DNA from: Candidatus Hinthialibacter antarcticus
GTDB taxonomy: Bacteria > Hinthialibacterota > Hinthialibacteria > Hinthialibacterales > Hinthialibacteraceae
Reading direction: 5' to 3'
Assembly: GCA_030765645.1 (NCBI GenBank)
Contig: JAVCCE010000051.1
Coordinates: 1-44,755, forward strand
Length of the DNA stretch: 44,755 bases
Below, piece after piece: positions 7,020 through 17,700 of this stretch. The stretch's first letter is position 1, and each line of letters begins with the position of its first letter. The notes under the pieces were generated by a model. That model searched no databases and was not told where the DNA came from. It saw only the letters and a list, made by a program, of their open reading frames with translations. Position numbers and translations under genes: made by a program.

Positions 7020-8870
7020 ATGATGAAAATTCGAAATGGGTTCATTCTCACGCTTTGTTTGCTCGCTTTAGCCGCGCCGGTCTGTGCGCAAAGGCAAATG
7101 GAAAAACTCGACCGCGGCGTTGTTACGGTGAGTCAAACCGACGGCAGCGTCTTTATCTCTTGGCGCTTATTAGCAACAGACGCCGACGACATTGCGTTCA
7201 ATGTCTATCGAGCCTCGGGTGCAAACCAATCTGTTTTATTGAATGAAGAACCCATTCGATTACACACATTTTTTCTCGATGAGGCAATCAATCGCAGCGT
7301 TGACAACACATATACTGTAACGCCTGTTGTGGACGGGGCTGAATGGGCGCCCAGCAAACCACATACGATTCAGGCAAATTCGCCCGCTTTGCCATATCTT
7401 GCGATTCCAATGCAAGGGCCTGCTGGAACGACGCCGAACGACGCCTCCGTTGGCGACCTCGACGGCGACGGCGACTATGAGATCGTGATTCACCAAGCCT
7501 CTCGAGGGCGCGACAATTCGCAGGGAGGCATGACCGGAAACGCTTACTTACAGGCTTATACATTAGAAGGAGACTGTTTGTGGACAATTGATTTAGGGCG
7601 AAATATCCGGGAAGGCGCTCATTACACGCAATTCATGGTGTATGACTTAGACGGCGACGGTAAAGCCGAAATCGCTTGCAAAACCGCAGATGGAACTATT
7701 GATGGAACGGGCAAAATCATTGGTGATAGTAATGCCGACTATCGAAATGAAAACGGATATATTTTAGCGGGGCCGGAATTTTTGACTATTTTTGATGGAC
7801 AAACAGGCGCTGCCTTGGCGACGACAAATTATTTGCCTCCGCGTCATCCCGACACGCTGGCTCCTTCTCCACAACAAATCAAAGATGTCTGGGGCGATGA
7901 TTATGGCAATCGCGTCGATCGCTTTCTCGCTTGCATCGCCTATCTTGACGGAAAACAACCGAGTTTGGTGATGTGCCGGGGCTATTACACCCGCACCGTG
8001 TTGGCGGCGTGGAACTGGCGCGGCGGCCAACTGACGCATCTTTGGACTTTCGACAGCGACCAGGGCTACAAGGAATATGCGGGGCAGGGCTATCACAGCG
8101 TTTCCGTTGGCGACGTCGATCAAGACGGTCGAGATGAAATCATTTATGGCGCTTGTGCAATCGACGACGATGGAACAGGGCTGTATTCAACGGGTTTAGG
8201 ACACGGCGATGCGCTTCACTTGTCGGACATTGATCCGCAACGGCCTGGCTTGGAAATCTTTGGCATTCATGAACGCCCGCAACATCCGCATGGCGCAAAC
8301 CTTCGCGACGCCTTAACGGGCGAAGTGATTTGGAGTTTAGAATTGAATGATCCGGGACGAGGCCTGGCGATGGATATCGACCCGCGCCATCCCGGTTATG
8401 AATGTTGGGCGAACAACTCGCCAGGGTTATTCAACAGCAAGGGCGAACGCATCTCAGAAACGAAACCGAATTCGTGCAATATGGGGATTTGGTGGGACGG
8501 CGATTTGTTGCGCGAGATTCTTGACGGCGGACGCCGCAGCGGCGCCTATATTGATAAGTGGAATTACGAGACGAATACGACCCAGCGTTTGCTAGACGGC
8601 GGCGCCTATCAATGCGTGACCAATAACGGAACCAAGGCCAATCCCTCATTGTGCGCCGACATACTTGGCGACTGGCGTGAAGAAGTTATTTGGCGAACCG
8701 AAGACGGCAGCGAATTGAGAATTTTCGTTTCAACCATTCCAACGGATTATCGTTTGAAGACCTTAATGAACGACCCCGTCTATCGACTCAGCGTCGCGTG
8801 GCAAAACGTCAGTTACAATCAACCCGCGCAGCCAGGGTTCTATTTTGGCGATGGCATGTTGACAAAATGA
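7020..8870 (+). CDS. Secreted rhamnogalacturonan lyase, polysaccharide lyase family 11-like
   Basis: A 616-residue protein with a signal peptide ending around VCAQ (residue ~24). It then has the PL11 pattern: an N-terminal beta domain (MEKLDRGVVTVSQTDGSVFISWRLLATD, here positions ~27-54) and a beta-propeller built from calcium-binding aspartate loops (DLDGDGDYE, DLDGDGKAE, DVDQDGRDE). Conserved stretches include FGIHERPQHPHGANLRDALT, MDIDPRHPGYECW and ADILGDWREEVIWRT. PL11 enzymes cut the rhamnose-galacturonic acid backbone of rhamnogalacturonan I by beta-elimination. The length matches the family. Two ATGs occur in a row (7020, 7023); either could be used. It lies downstream of a sodium symporter and, elsewhere in the window, a rhamnose mutarotase fits the same substrate. 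Confidence 0.93.
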   Translation: MMKIRNGFILTLCLLALAAPVCAQRQMEKLDRGVVTVSQTDGSVFISWRLLATDADDIAFNVYRASGANQSVLLNEEPIRLHTFFLDEAINRSVDNTYTVTPVVDGAEWAPSKPHTIQANSPALPYLAIPMQGPAGTTPNDASVGDLDGDGDYEIVIHQASRGRDNSQGGMTGNAYLQAYTLEGDCLWTIDLGRNIREGAHYTQFMVYDLDGDGKAEIACKTADGTIDGTGKIIGDSNADYRNENGYILAGPEFLTIFDGQTGAALATTNYLPPRHPDTLAPSPQQIKDVWGDDYGNRVDRFLACIAYLDGKQPSLVMCRGYYTRTVLAAWNWRGGQLTHLWTFDSDQGYKEYAGQGYHSVSVGDVDQDGRDEIIYGACAIDDDGTGLYSTGLGHGDALHLSDIDPQRPGLEIFGIHERPQHPHGANLRDALTGEVIWSLELNDPGRGLAMDIDPRHPGYECWANNSPGLFNSKGERISETKPNSCNMGIWWDGDLLREILDGGRRSGAYIDKWNYETNTTQRLLDGGAYQCVTNNGTKANPSLCADILGDWREEVIWRTEDGSELRIFVSTIPTDYRLKTLMNDPVYRLSVAWQNVSYNQPAQPGFYFGDGMLTK

Positions 8871-8875
8871 GCGGT

Positions 8876-10033
8876 TTATTCAATCAGCATGTTTCGTAGA
8901 TAGACGTGCTCGTTCCCGGTGCTCCAAGGCTTGGAGCATAAGTCGATGTCGCCGTCTCCGTCTACATCGGCCCCGACGGCTTCATGGAACGGCTTTTCGA
9001 TTATTACGTGTTCTTTCCAATGATTGCTCTTCGGGTTTTTTCCTTTACCGGCTGTGTTTTCCCAGATATAGCCGCGCTTGGGCTCTTTTGAGGAAAGCGG
9101 CCCGCCGCCGGAGAAAACGTCCATGTCGCCGTCGTTGTCAAAATCTGCGACCACGAGTGAATGGAAGTCTTGCCCATCGCCTTTGTCTTTGATGAGATGG
9201 CGCGTCCAGTTGGCCTTGCCGTCATTTTCAAACCAAGCCACTCGCGAATCGGGGTTGTCGGCTTCGGCCTGAACAAAGTCGATGTCCCCATCTTGGTCGA
9301 GATCGAGCACCCATGTCCTGAGCGCGATTCCATATTTATGTTCTTCGCCAAAATCAATTGTCAAATGCTGTTTCCATGCTAGCGCCTTGCCGTCGAGGTT
9401 TTCATACCAGGCGCGCCCGGTCACAACATCGTTGTCGCCGTCTCCATCCAGGTCGGCCACCGCTTTGGGAGAAACGCCGCCATGAATTTTATGGTCTTTG
9501 CTTAGCGCGATGGTGTGGGCGGTCCATGTCGTGGTGGGGTCGTCTGGAATCTCATACCAAAACAATCCTTCTTGATCGCTATTGGCAATCGCATCCATTT
9601 TGCCGTCGCCGTTCACGTCAGCGAATTCTGAATCATGCGAATTGATCGCGCCGATTTCATATACGTCAAATTCATTTTCTTTTGGATTTTTGGGATTAAT
9701 AAAAATCTTGCTGCCTGACAAATGATCCAACCAGCCGTCGCCGTTCACATCGAATGTGCTGCCGCCTACGTCGGTATTGCCTTTTCCCATAAAGTGGCGC
9801 ACCCATCGGTCGGGCGCCTGATACTCAAACCACCACACGTCGTGCCCGGCGTGGTGCGCTTTGCCCGTGACCCAATCGAGGTCGCCGTCGCGGTCGATGT
9901 CCGCCAGTGAGGTTTGCCCCATTCGCTGCCCCACGTTATCTATCGTATAGGCTTTGAATTTTGGAAACGGCTGCGCAATGCAGAATTGACAGATGAGCAG
10001 CAAAAATACAAAAGAGACAATGTATCTTTTCAT
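8876..10033 (-). CDS. Secreted FG-GAP/VCBS-repeat protein
   Basis: A 385-residue protein starting with MKRYIVSFVFLLLICQFCIAQ, a clear signal peptide. The start at 10033 has GGGGAGAG nine bases upstream and replaces a longer open frame reaching 10183. The mature protein is a string of seven aspartate-rich loops (DIDRDGDLD, DVNGDGWLD, DVNGDGKMD, DLDGDGDND, DLDQDGDID, DFDNDGDMD, DVDGDGDID) separated by WFEY/WYEN-like strands, as in a seven-bladed integrin-like propeller with calcium sites. Such proteins are common at the surface of environmental bacteria; the ligand is unknown. It converges on the lyase gene, with only five bases between the two stops. Confidence 0.9.
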   Translation of the reverse strand: MKRYIVSFVFLLLICQFCIAQPFPKFKAYTIDNVGQRMGQTSLADIDRDGDLDWVTGKAHHAGHDVWWFEYQAPDRWVRHFMGKGNTDVGGSTFDVNGDGWLDHLSGSKIFINPKNPKENEFDVYEIGAINSHDSEFADVNGDGKMDAIANSDQEGLFWYEIPDDPTTTWTAHTIALSKDHKIHGGVSPKAVADLDGDGDNDVVTGRAWYENLDGKALAWKQHLTIDFGEEHKYGIALRTWVLDLDQDGDIDFVQAEADNPDSRVAWFENDGKANWTRHLIKDKGDGQDFHSLVVADFDNDGDMDVFSGGGPLSSKEPKRGYIWENTAGKGKNPKSNHWKEHVIIEKPFHEAVGADVDGDGDIDLCSKPWSTGNEHVYLRNMLIE

Positions 10034-10212
10034 CGTTTTGGTCTCTCCCCAATAGAGTCTCACAATTAGCCTACTAAACCGCGCGGATTTTACAAGCATT
10101 GAAGAGCGTATGTTTAGTTGCATTTGATTTAATGTTGGACTTTCCATTTTTAAGCGCTGCGCATTTAATACGTATATTGTCATGTATGAATTTCATATAG
10201 AAAGCAGATCGC

Positions 10213-11922
10213 ATGAACGACATTCGCGGAATTTCTTCTTTATGGAAGACAGAAGATTATTGGGCAATTTGGCTCGGATTTTCGCTCATACTAATCGGGT
10301 TAACCCTCTTTTTAATGAATCCTCCAACGCAGATGGATATGAAGTTCAAGTCGGCGAATACCGTGATGCAAACGGAGGCCGAATCTGCCCCCTTTAAAAC
10401 GATTGCATGGCATCAAGCCAATGACGCTAAAAAAGGGATCAAAGCAAGTAGTGAACCGTTAGCAAAAGCCATCGCATTATGGATGGGCCATCCACACGGT
10501 TGGAAGAACAATCCGCTGGACGCGTTTGTTTTCAGCCAAGAACAGGCCGAATCGAAACAAGCGCCAGCGGTTGAAAAATATGAACAGAAACGCGCTGCGA
10601 CTGAATCGGCTTTGCTCGCCGCCCAACAAGCGCAAGACGCCGCGGCGAACGCAAATTTTGAAACTGTTGTATTAAATGATGAAGCCGTCGCGGCCATCAA
10701 TACGTGGCGCGCCGCAAAAAATGCAGAGTCATCCGCAAAGAAAAAAACGGCAATCGGCGCCTACAATCAGGTTCCTTATTTGATTGGGCTTTGTATTTTC
10801 TTCGCGCTCTTTTTTGCGGTTGGCGTGAAGTTTATGGGCAACTCAGCAGCGGAATTTATCAAAGCGTTTCCAGTGATTTTCGCAATCGCTGTATTGGCGT
10901 ATCTCTTTTCCTCGCAGGCAACCATGAAAGCCTATGGCATCGGCTACGCCGCATGGGCGATCCTTTTTGGTTTGCTCATCAGCAATACCATTGGTACGCC
11001 GAAATGGGTTTTGCCTGCTGTGAAGACCGAATACTATATTAAGACGGGTCTCGTCATGCTCGGCGCCGAAATCCTGTTTGGAAAAATTCTCGCCATTGGT
11101 ATGCCCGGAATATTCGTTGCCTGGGTGGTGACGCCGATTGTGCTGGTTACGACCTATTGGTTCGGCCAAAACGTATTGAAAATCCAATCCAAAACACTAA
11201 ACATGACCATCTCGGCGGACATGTCGGTATGCGGCGTTTCAGCGGCGATTGCTACGGCGTCTGCTTGTAAAGCAAAGAAGGAAGAACTCACGCTGGCGGT
11301 CGGTCTTTCGCTGGTTTTTACTTCGATCATGATGATCGTGATGCCCTGGGTCATCAAAGCCGTAGGAATGCCTCACGTCCTGGGCGGCGCGTGGATGGGC
11401 GGGACCATTGACGCGACCGGAGCGGTTGCCGCTGCCGGCGCCTTTCTCAGCGACCAGGCGCTCTATGTCGCGGCGACGATCAAGATGATTCAAAATGTGC
11501 TGATCGGCGTCATCGCTTTTTGCGTTGCGGTGTATTGGAGCGCCAAAGTTGACCGCGAAGCCGGGGCCAACATTAACCTCATGGAAATCTGGCGGCGGTT
11601 CCCAAAATTTGTTTTAGGATTTATTGCTGCGTCAATCATTTTTTCCGCGCTCTACCAATGGTTGGGGCAGGATGCGGGCTACGCCTTGATCGACAATGGC
11701 GTGATTCGCGGCTTTACAAAGTTTTTCCGTGGTTGGTTTTTCTGTCTCGCTTTTGTGAGTATTGGGTTGGCGACCAATTTCCGTGAATTGAAATCCTATT
11801 TTGCTGGCGGCAAGCCATTGATTCTCTATGTTTGCGGGCAAACCTTGAATCTGATTCTGACTCTCGTCATGGCGTATATCATGTTCTATCTGGTGTTCCC
11901 GGATATCACAGCAAAAATCTAA
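10213..11922 (+). CDS. YeiH-family membrane protein (putative sulfate exporter family) with long N-terminal extension
   Basis: A 569-residue membrane protein. The C-terminal ~370 residues match the YeiH/Cons_hypoth698 family, with hallmark stretches [40 protein letters not shown] and [20 protein letters not shown]. Usual family members are ~340 residues. Here the first ~190 residues add one TM helix ([17 protein letters not shown]), then a ~130-residue soluble alanine/glutamine-rich, coiled-coil-like segment ([20 protein letters not shown]), then the core helices. The biochemical role of the family is not well established; sulfate or sulfite export has been proposed for relatives. A short membrane-protein gene follows 13 bases downstream and may be a partner. 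Confidence 0.85.
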   Translation: MNDIRGISSLWKTEDYWAIWLGFSLILIGLTLFLMNPPTQMDMKFKSANTVMQTEAESAPFKTIAWHQANDAKKGIKASSEPLAKAIALWMGHPHGWKNNPLDAFVFSQEQAESKQAPAVEKYEQKRAATESALLAAQQAQDAAANANFETVVLNDEAVAAINTWRAAKNAESSAKKKTAIGAYNQVPYLIGLCIFFALFFAVGVKFMGNSAAEFIKAFPVIFAIAVLAYLFSSQATMKAYGIGYAAWAILFGLLISNTIGTPKWVLPAVKTEYYIKTGLVMLGAEILFGKILAIGMPGIFVAWVVTPIVLVTTYWFGQNVLKIQSKTLNMTISADMSVCGVSAAIATASACKAKKEELTLAVGLSLVFTSIMMIVMPWVIKAVGMPHVLGGAWMGGTIDATGAVAAAGAFLSDQALYVAATIKMIQNVLIGVIAFCVAVYWSAKVDREAGANINLMEIWRRFPKFVLGFIAASIIFSALYQWLGQDAGYALIDNGVIRGFTKFFRGWFFCLAFVSIGLATNFRELKSYFAGGKPLILYVCGQTLNLILTLVMAYIMFYLVFPDITAKI

Positions 11923-11935
11923 GGCGCATATTATT

Positions 11936-12172
11936 GTGAGCAAACAGGACCGGAAGAGAATACTAATAAATTGGGGGAGACTCTTGCTGGGAGTTCTTTC
12001 AATCTATTTGTTTGTTTTTATCCTGGCGCCTGCGATGCAACGCTTTCCCTATATAGTCGAGCTCCATCAGTATGTGATTGAACACGACATTGACGCCGCC
12101 GCGCTGTTCTATACCGAAATAGAAGAATTTGGCGACGCTGATGTTTCAATACGCGATGCCATGAAATATTAA
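11936..12172 (+). CDS. Small membrane protein
   Basis: A 78-residue protein starting at GTG 11936. It has one N-terminal transmembrane helix (LLLGVLSIYLFVFILAP) after a basic leader (SKQDRKRILINWGR), followed by a short acidic domain (EHDIDAAALFYTEIEEFGDA). The basic leader predicts the N-terminus inside the cell. It lies 13 bases after the YeiH-like gene and is probably translated from the same message. No family is recognised. No strong ribosome site is visible, only AAGG about 11 bases upstream. Confidence 0.6.
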   Translation: MSKQDRKRILINWGRLLLGVLSIYLFVFILAPAMQRFPYIVELHQYVIEHDIDAAALFYTEIEEFGDADVSIRDAMKY

Positions 12173-12253
12173 AGTTCATAGCCCAAGCCAAAGGTATTTC
12201 ATCAGACGGTATCACAAGTTGAACAGGGCGCAAAAAACGGTTAACAGGTATTC

Positions 12254-13237
12254 TTAGTGAATATCAGAGTTGGAATACACGTTTTTGGGGCCGTGTTCAA
12301 GATCAAAAAAAGTTACAAAAATCTTTTCGCCAACGATGTTCAGTTTTTTCTGGAAATCATCAAGATACTCGTGCATTCCTTGTGCGATAATTTCTTTGAT
12401 TGACGTGAAATCAATTTCAGAACGAAGGCGCCCTAGATATTGCTCGGCTTCATTACTGAATGTGCCGACCGGGGTCCCCGAAATTTGATGAAGCGACTCT
12501 TCGGCTTTAATTAGGCAATAATGAATCGACCGTGGAAAGAGCCTGTCGAGAATCAAAAAATCCGCAACGTGTTTCGGATCAATCGAACCATATTGTTGCT
12601 TGTACATGTGAAATCCACTGGCGGAACTTAGTAGCGCCGACCATTGAATATTATCAATCGGCGTCCCCACATCGTATGTCCTTGGCAGCAGAATAAAATA
12701 CTTCATATCAACAATGCGGGAGGTCTTGTCTGCGCGTTCCGTCAACCGCGCCATCCGGGCGAAATGCCAACCGTCTCCGTGTGACATCGTCGAATCGGTA
12801 ATGCCGTCGAAGAGGCTGCTTCCATTGCGAATTTTCGTATAAAAATCATGCAGCCGGTCTAATTCCAATTCGGCGCCGGATGAATGTTTGACGGAAAGAT
12901 AAAATGTATTGATTTGCTCCCACATCTCTGCGGAAATCACTTCTCTCACCGAGCGCGCATTTTCCCGAGCGCTTGCCAAGCAAGAAAAAATGGAATTGGG
13001 ATAGTCTAAATCATAGGTCAGAAAGCGAATCACATTGGCTTGTGAAAACTCGTCATAATGTTTCAAATACCAATCCCGTTCGCCTGTAACATTGACGAGC
13101 GGCTCCCATTGGTTGTGACCGCCGTTAGGAATATCCAGCATGAGTTTTAAGTTCACATCGATAAAACGCGCTACGTTCTCTGCGCGCTCGATGTATCGGC
13201 TCATCCAATAAATTGAATTGGCAACACGACTCAGCAT
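12254..13237 (-). CDS. Alpha-E domain protein (DUF403/COG2307)
   Basis: A 327-residue all-helical protein whose start MLSRVANSIYWMSRYIERAE is the standard alpha-E opening, which favours ATG 13237 over the TTG two codons upstream. Other conserved pieces are ARENARSVREVISAEMWEQIN and FARMARLTERADKTSRIVDMK. Alpha-E proteins occur almost always with a circularly permuted ATP-grasp ligase and a transglutaminase-like protein, as here. The set has been proposed to build or modify peptides. It is the last gene of a minus-strand unit, 13 bases after the ATP-grasp gene. Confidence 0.92.
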   Translation of the reverse strand: MLSRVANSIYWMSRYIERAENVARFIDVNLKLMLDIPNGGHNQWEPLVNVTGERDWYLKHYDEFSQANVIRFLTYDLDYPNSIFSCLASARENARSVREVISAEMWEQINTFYLSVKHSSGAELELDRLHDFYTKIRNGSSLFDGITDSTMSHGDGWHFARMARLTERADKTSRIVDMKYFILLPRTYDVGTPIDNIQWSALLSSASGFHMYKQQYGSIDPKHVADFLILDRLFPRSIHYCLIKAEESLHQISGTPVGTFSNEAEQYLGRLRSEIDFTSIKEIIAQGMHEYLDDFQKKLNIVGEKIFVTFFDLEHGPKNVYSNSDIH

Positions 13238-13250
13238 AATCAATCTCTCT

Positions 13251-14744
13251 TTATTTAGATTGGGATGAAGTCTGGCTTTGGCTCATGGTGACCGGGGCTT
13301 GCTTCTGAGATTGGCTCGCTACAACCCAGGTGTCTTTGCTGCCTCCGCCTTGCGATGAATTCACGACAAGAGACCCGCGATTGAGCGCAACGCGCGTTAA
13401 GCCGCCGGGAAGAACATAAATGTCTTCTCCATATAGAATGTAGGGACGTAGATCAATGTGGCGCCCTTCAAAGTGATCGTCAACAATCACCGGGGCGCGT
13501 GAAAGCGCTATGGTTGGTTGGGCGATGTAATTTCGCGGATTTGCCTTAATGCGTTTCGCAAATTCATTTCGTTCTGCTTCGGTTGATTTGACGCCAACCA
13601 GCATTCCATATCCGCCCGATTCGTTTGCTGCTTTGACGACCAGCGTTTCGAGGTTCTCCAATACATACTTCATATCGCTTTCGTTCGAACAGACATACGT
13701 TGGTACATTGGGCACGATGGGCTCTTCATTCATATAATATTTTATGATTTCCGGGACGTACGAATAAATCACTTTGTCATCGGCAATGCCCGTGCCGGGC
13801 GCATTCACAAGTGCGATTTTTCCTTGGCGGTAAGCGTCAAAAATATCAGGGACGCCCAGGAGCGATTCGGGGTTGAATGCGTTCGGGTCGAGGAAGTCAT
13901 CATTTAATCGACGGTAAAGAACATCCAACCGTTGGAACCCCTTGGTCGTGCGCATGTAAACAAAGCCGTTTCGTACTACCAGATCACGGCCTTCGACCAA
14001 TTCAATGCCCATCTGGCGGGCTAAAAATGAATGTTCAAAATACGCGGAGTTATAAACGCCCGGCGTTAACACAGCGCTGGTCGGGCTGGAGACTGAATCA
14101 GGCGCAAGATATTCCAACAAGTCGCGCAACCGGTTGGGGTAGTCATCCACGGCGCGAATTTGCGATGTCTGAAAGACGTAGGGAAACGTACGTTTAAGAA
14201 TATGGCGGTTTTCGAGGACGTACGAAACGCCGGACGGGCAACGCAGGTTGTCTTCAAGGACATAAAATGTTCCATCCTTATCGCGGATCAGATCGGTCCC
14301 CGTGATGTGACACCAGATGCCTTTGGGAGGCTTTAGACCGACGCATTGTTTTCTGTAACTTTCCGCAGAAAGGACTAAGTCGGCGGGAATCACGCCGTCC
14401 TTCAAAATTTTCTGGTCGTTATACACATCATCAATAAAGAGGTTCAGCGCATAGATGCGTTGTTTCAATCCACGCTCGACCGTGTCCCATTCGTTGCCGT
14501 CTACCAAGCGCGGTATGATGTCAAAGGGAAATATCTTTTCCGCGCCTTCGCTTTCACCATAAACCGTGAATGTGATTCCTAAATTCATAAACGCCGCTTC
14601 GGCTTCTTTTTGACGGCGAAACACATCTTCTTGCGGCATGGAATTGATACGGTTTATCAGCGACATGGCGAAAGGACGCGGCTGGCCATTTTCGTCAAAC
14701 AATTCGTCAAAGAATCCATCTGTTTGGTAATTATCGAAAATCAT
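13251..14744 (-). CDS. Circularly permuted ATP-grasp ligase (DUF404/DUF407, COG2308)
   Basis: A 497-residue protein of the circularly permuted ATP-grasp type 2 family, close to the usual ~480. Recognisable stretches are GIWCHITGTDLIRDKDGTFY, VLEDNLRCPSGVSYVLENR, VLTPGVYNSAYFEHSFLA, VNAPGTGIADDKVIYSYVPE, VVKAANESGGYGMLVG and LRPYILYGEDIYVLPGGLTR. ATP-grasp enzymes join a carboxylate to an amine via an acyl-phosphate, so this one is a predicted peptide or amide ligase. The tail after DTWVV is low-complexity Ser/Gln. The start at ATG 14744 has AGGAAGG at good spacing; TTG 14753 is less likely. It lies between the transglutaminase-DUF2126 and alpha-E genes. Confidence 0.93.
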   Translation of the reverse strand: MIFDNYQTDGFFDELFDENGQPRPFAMSLINRINSMPQEDVFRRQKEAEAAFMNLGITFTVYGESEGAEKIFPFDIIPRLVDGNEWDTVERGLKQRIYALNLFIDDVYNDQKILKDGVIPADLVLSAESYRKQCVGLKPPKGIWCHITGTDLIRDKDGTFYVLEDNLRCPSGVSYVLENRHILKRTFPYVFQTSQIRAVDDYPNRLRDLLEYLAPDSVSSPTSAVLTPGVYNSAYFEHSFLARQMGIELVEGRDLVVRNGFVYMRTTKGFQRLDVLYRRLNDDFLDPNAFNPESLLGVPDIFDAYRQGKIALVNAPGTGIADDKVIYSYVPEIIKYYMNEEPIVPNVPTYVCSNESDMKYVLENLETLVVKAANESGGYGMLVGVKSTEAERNEFAKRIKANPRNYIAQPTIALSRAPVIVDDHFEGRHIDLRPYILYGEDIYVLPGGLTRVALNRGSLVVNSSQGGGSKDTWVVASQSQKQAPVTMSQSQTSSQSK

Positions 14745-14774
14745 CAACGCCAACCTTCCTTCTCATTCTCGTTG

Positions 14775-17700
14775 TCATGCCTTTTGAATTGTTCGTAAAT
14801 CCAGTGTGAATGGATATTCTTTTCCGACCTGCTTCGGCGGCGCCGTTACCGGGCCGGGAGTATGGCCGATTGCCGAAAACAGCCCGGCCCTACGAGATTC
14901 TGCTTCTAGCGCATTCACCGGGAACGTGTCATAACTGCGCCCGCCTGGATGCGAGACCGTATACTTGCAGCCTCCAAGTGAACGCTGGTTCCAAGTGTCA
15001 ATTAATTCGATGACAAGCGGCGCGTGCACTGGAATGGTGGGGTGAAGACAGGATGGCGGCTGCCACGCCCGAAAACGGATGCCTGCGCAAAATTCGCTTT
15101 GGCGTCCCGTGGGATGAAGCGGAACCGGGATTCCGTTGCAAGTGATAATATGTCTTGGTTCGATGGCGCCGGACACTTTAATCTGGATGCGTTCGAGCGA
15201 TGAGTCTACATAACGGGTTGTGCCCCCGACTGCTTGTTCTTCGCCCAAGACATGCCAGGGTTCGATTGCCTGGCGGAGTTCGATCTCTACGCCGTCGTAA
15301 GCAACCGAGCCGATTTTTGGGAACCGAAATTCAAAATGCGCATCGTACCATGACGCGTCAAATTCAAATCCGTATGTTTTGAGTTGGTCGATTACGTCAT
15401 TAAAATCATGCCATACAAAATGGGGCAACATAAAACGGTCGTGCAACTGCGTCCCCCAACGCGCCAATTTTTCGGTATAAGGGGTTTTCCACATCCAGGC
15501 GCATAGTGCGCGCAGGAGTAATTGTTGCGCCAGACTCATTTGATAGTGCGGCGGCATTTCAAAGTTTCTAAATTCGACCAAGCCCAACCGACCGCTGGGC
15601 GAATCCGGCGAATACAACTTGTCGATGCAAAATTCCGCCCGGTGGGTATTGCCGGAGACGTCAATCAAAAGATGGCGAAAAATCCGGTCAACAATCCAGG
15701 GAGGGCAGGGGCCGTTTTCAGGAACCTGGGCGCAAGCGATTTCAATTTCATACACCGCTTCATAACGCGCTTCATCCACGCGCGGCGCCTGGCTTGTCGG
15801 CCCGATAAACATGCCGGAAAATAAATACGATAACGATGGATGATTGATCCAATACTTGATTAAACTTTTTAAGAGGTCAGGCCGCCGTAGAAACGGGCTG
15901 TCGTTGGTTGATGCGCCGCCCATGACAAAATGGTTGCCGCCGTTGGTCCCGGTATGCTTCCCGTCTTGCATGAACTTTTCCGTCCCCAGCCGGGCCAGAC
16001 GGGCTTCGTCATATACGCTATGCGTTATTTCAACCAGCTCGTTCCAGTTACTGGCGGGATGAACGTTGACTTCAATGACGCCGGGATCAGGCGTGACTTT
16101 GAATTGCTGCATCCGGCTGTCGCCTGGAGGCTGGTAGCCTTCGATGCGTACCGGCAAGTTCAATTCTTTGGCGGTTTCTTCGACCAGGGCGACGAGTTCT
16201 AGATATTGCTCAATAAAGCGAAGCGGCGGCAAAAACACATTCAAGCGCCCCTCGCGCGGCTCAACGCACAGCGCGGTTCGGACAACGCCGCTCCATTCTT
16301 CATTGCTGTATGAATGCGTCTTTTCATAAGACGCCAAAGCTGATTTCCAAGCCTCGCCGAATTCAGATGAGCGGCCTCCCGATTTAGTTTTAAAACGATT
16401 GAGAAATTTCGGGTCTGAGCGCTCCATCCTGACGTTCGCTCGACTAGAAGTATTTGAGAGTAACGCTTTGTACGAAGGCAGCTCGCGACGAGGCGCACTC
16501 ATATCATACGCTTCAGAATAAAGACGGTCGGCTTTCGTTTCCCATTTCAGCGAATCGAGCGGGAGGCGATATCCCATCGGTGAATCGCCGGGGAACAGAA
16601 ATAGTGTTTCGGTTCGGACGACCCATTCGCCCGAGGTCCATGTCGGCGAAGTTCCATTTTTACCACGCGACAAGGGCAACACATAACCGACTTTGTTGCC
16701 GACGCCTTTTTCGAGCAGTTTCGCCAAGCGTCGGCGTTCTTCCGGTTCATCCATAAGAGATTGGCGTGGATCAATATTCACAGGCGTTTTGCGCTCGTGG
16801 AAAATGATATGATACGGGTCTTCCCAAGCGGGAATGGCGTATTTCGCTTGAACGCCGAGCCGGTCAGCCACGTGGGCGATAAAGCGTTGCGCGTCCTCGA
16901 CGGTATGGCCTAATGGCTCGTTGCCGGATGCGATGAGCGACTCGTCTTTCCAAATCGGTGCGCCGTCTTTTCTCCAATAACAAGTCAGCGCCCAACGCGG
17001 AATCGATTCGCCCGGATACCATTTTCCTTGTCCATAGTGCAGCAGGGCGCCTTTGGAAAAACGCTTGCGCATCTGATGAAACAACTGGCTCGCCAGGCGA
17101 TATTTATTTTCACCCAGAGCGCCGCCGTTCCACTCTTCGCCTTCCATATCGTCGATGGAAACAAAGGTCGGTTCGCCGCCCATGGTCAGGCGCATATCGT
17201 TTTGATGTATCTCTTGATCGACTTGCAGCCCGGTTTGATAGATCCGCTGCCATTGATCGTCCCGGTAGGGTTTTGTGACGCGGGGGTCTTCGTGAATGCG
17301 GGTGACGGACATGTGATGTTCAAATTCGACTTCACTCTTACTGACCGCGCCGCTGACTGGCGCGGCGCCTTGCGGCTTCGGGGTGCAGGCCAGGGGGATA
17401 TGCCCTTCGCCCGTGAATAATCCCGAGGTCGGATCCAGCCCGATCCAACCGGCGCCGGGAAGATACACCTCGCACCATGCGTGCAAGTCGGTGAAGTCTG
17501 CAACGGGGCCTGAGGGTCCGTCCAGCGATTCAACGTCGGATTTCAACTGGATTAAATACCCGGACGCAAACCGGGTCGCTAAGCCAATGCGGCGCAATAC
17601 ATGCGCCAACAGCCAAGCCGAATCTCGGCAAGAGCCTTTTCGCGTTCGGAGCGTTTCTTCGGGCGTTTGAACCCCTGGCTCCATTCGGATGATGTAGTCG

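Noticed and set aside
10034-10183. 50-codon N-terminal extension of the FG-GAP protein
   Set aside because: It would precede a clear signal peptide that has its own strong ribosome site at 10033.
15522-17670. Several 90-130-codon plus-strand frames opposite the transglutaminase-DUF2126 gene
   Set aside because: They lie antisense to a clearly recognisable protein; their composition matches reverse-frame reading.
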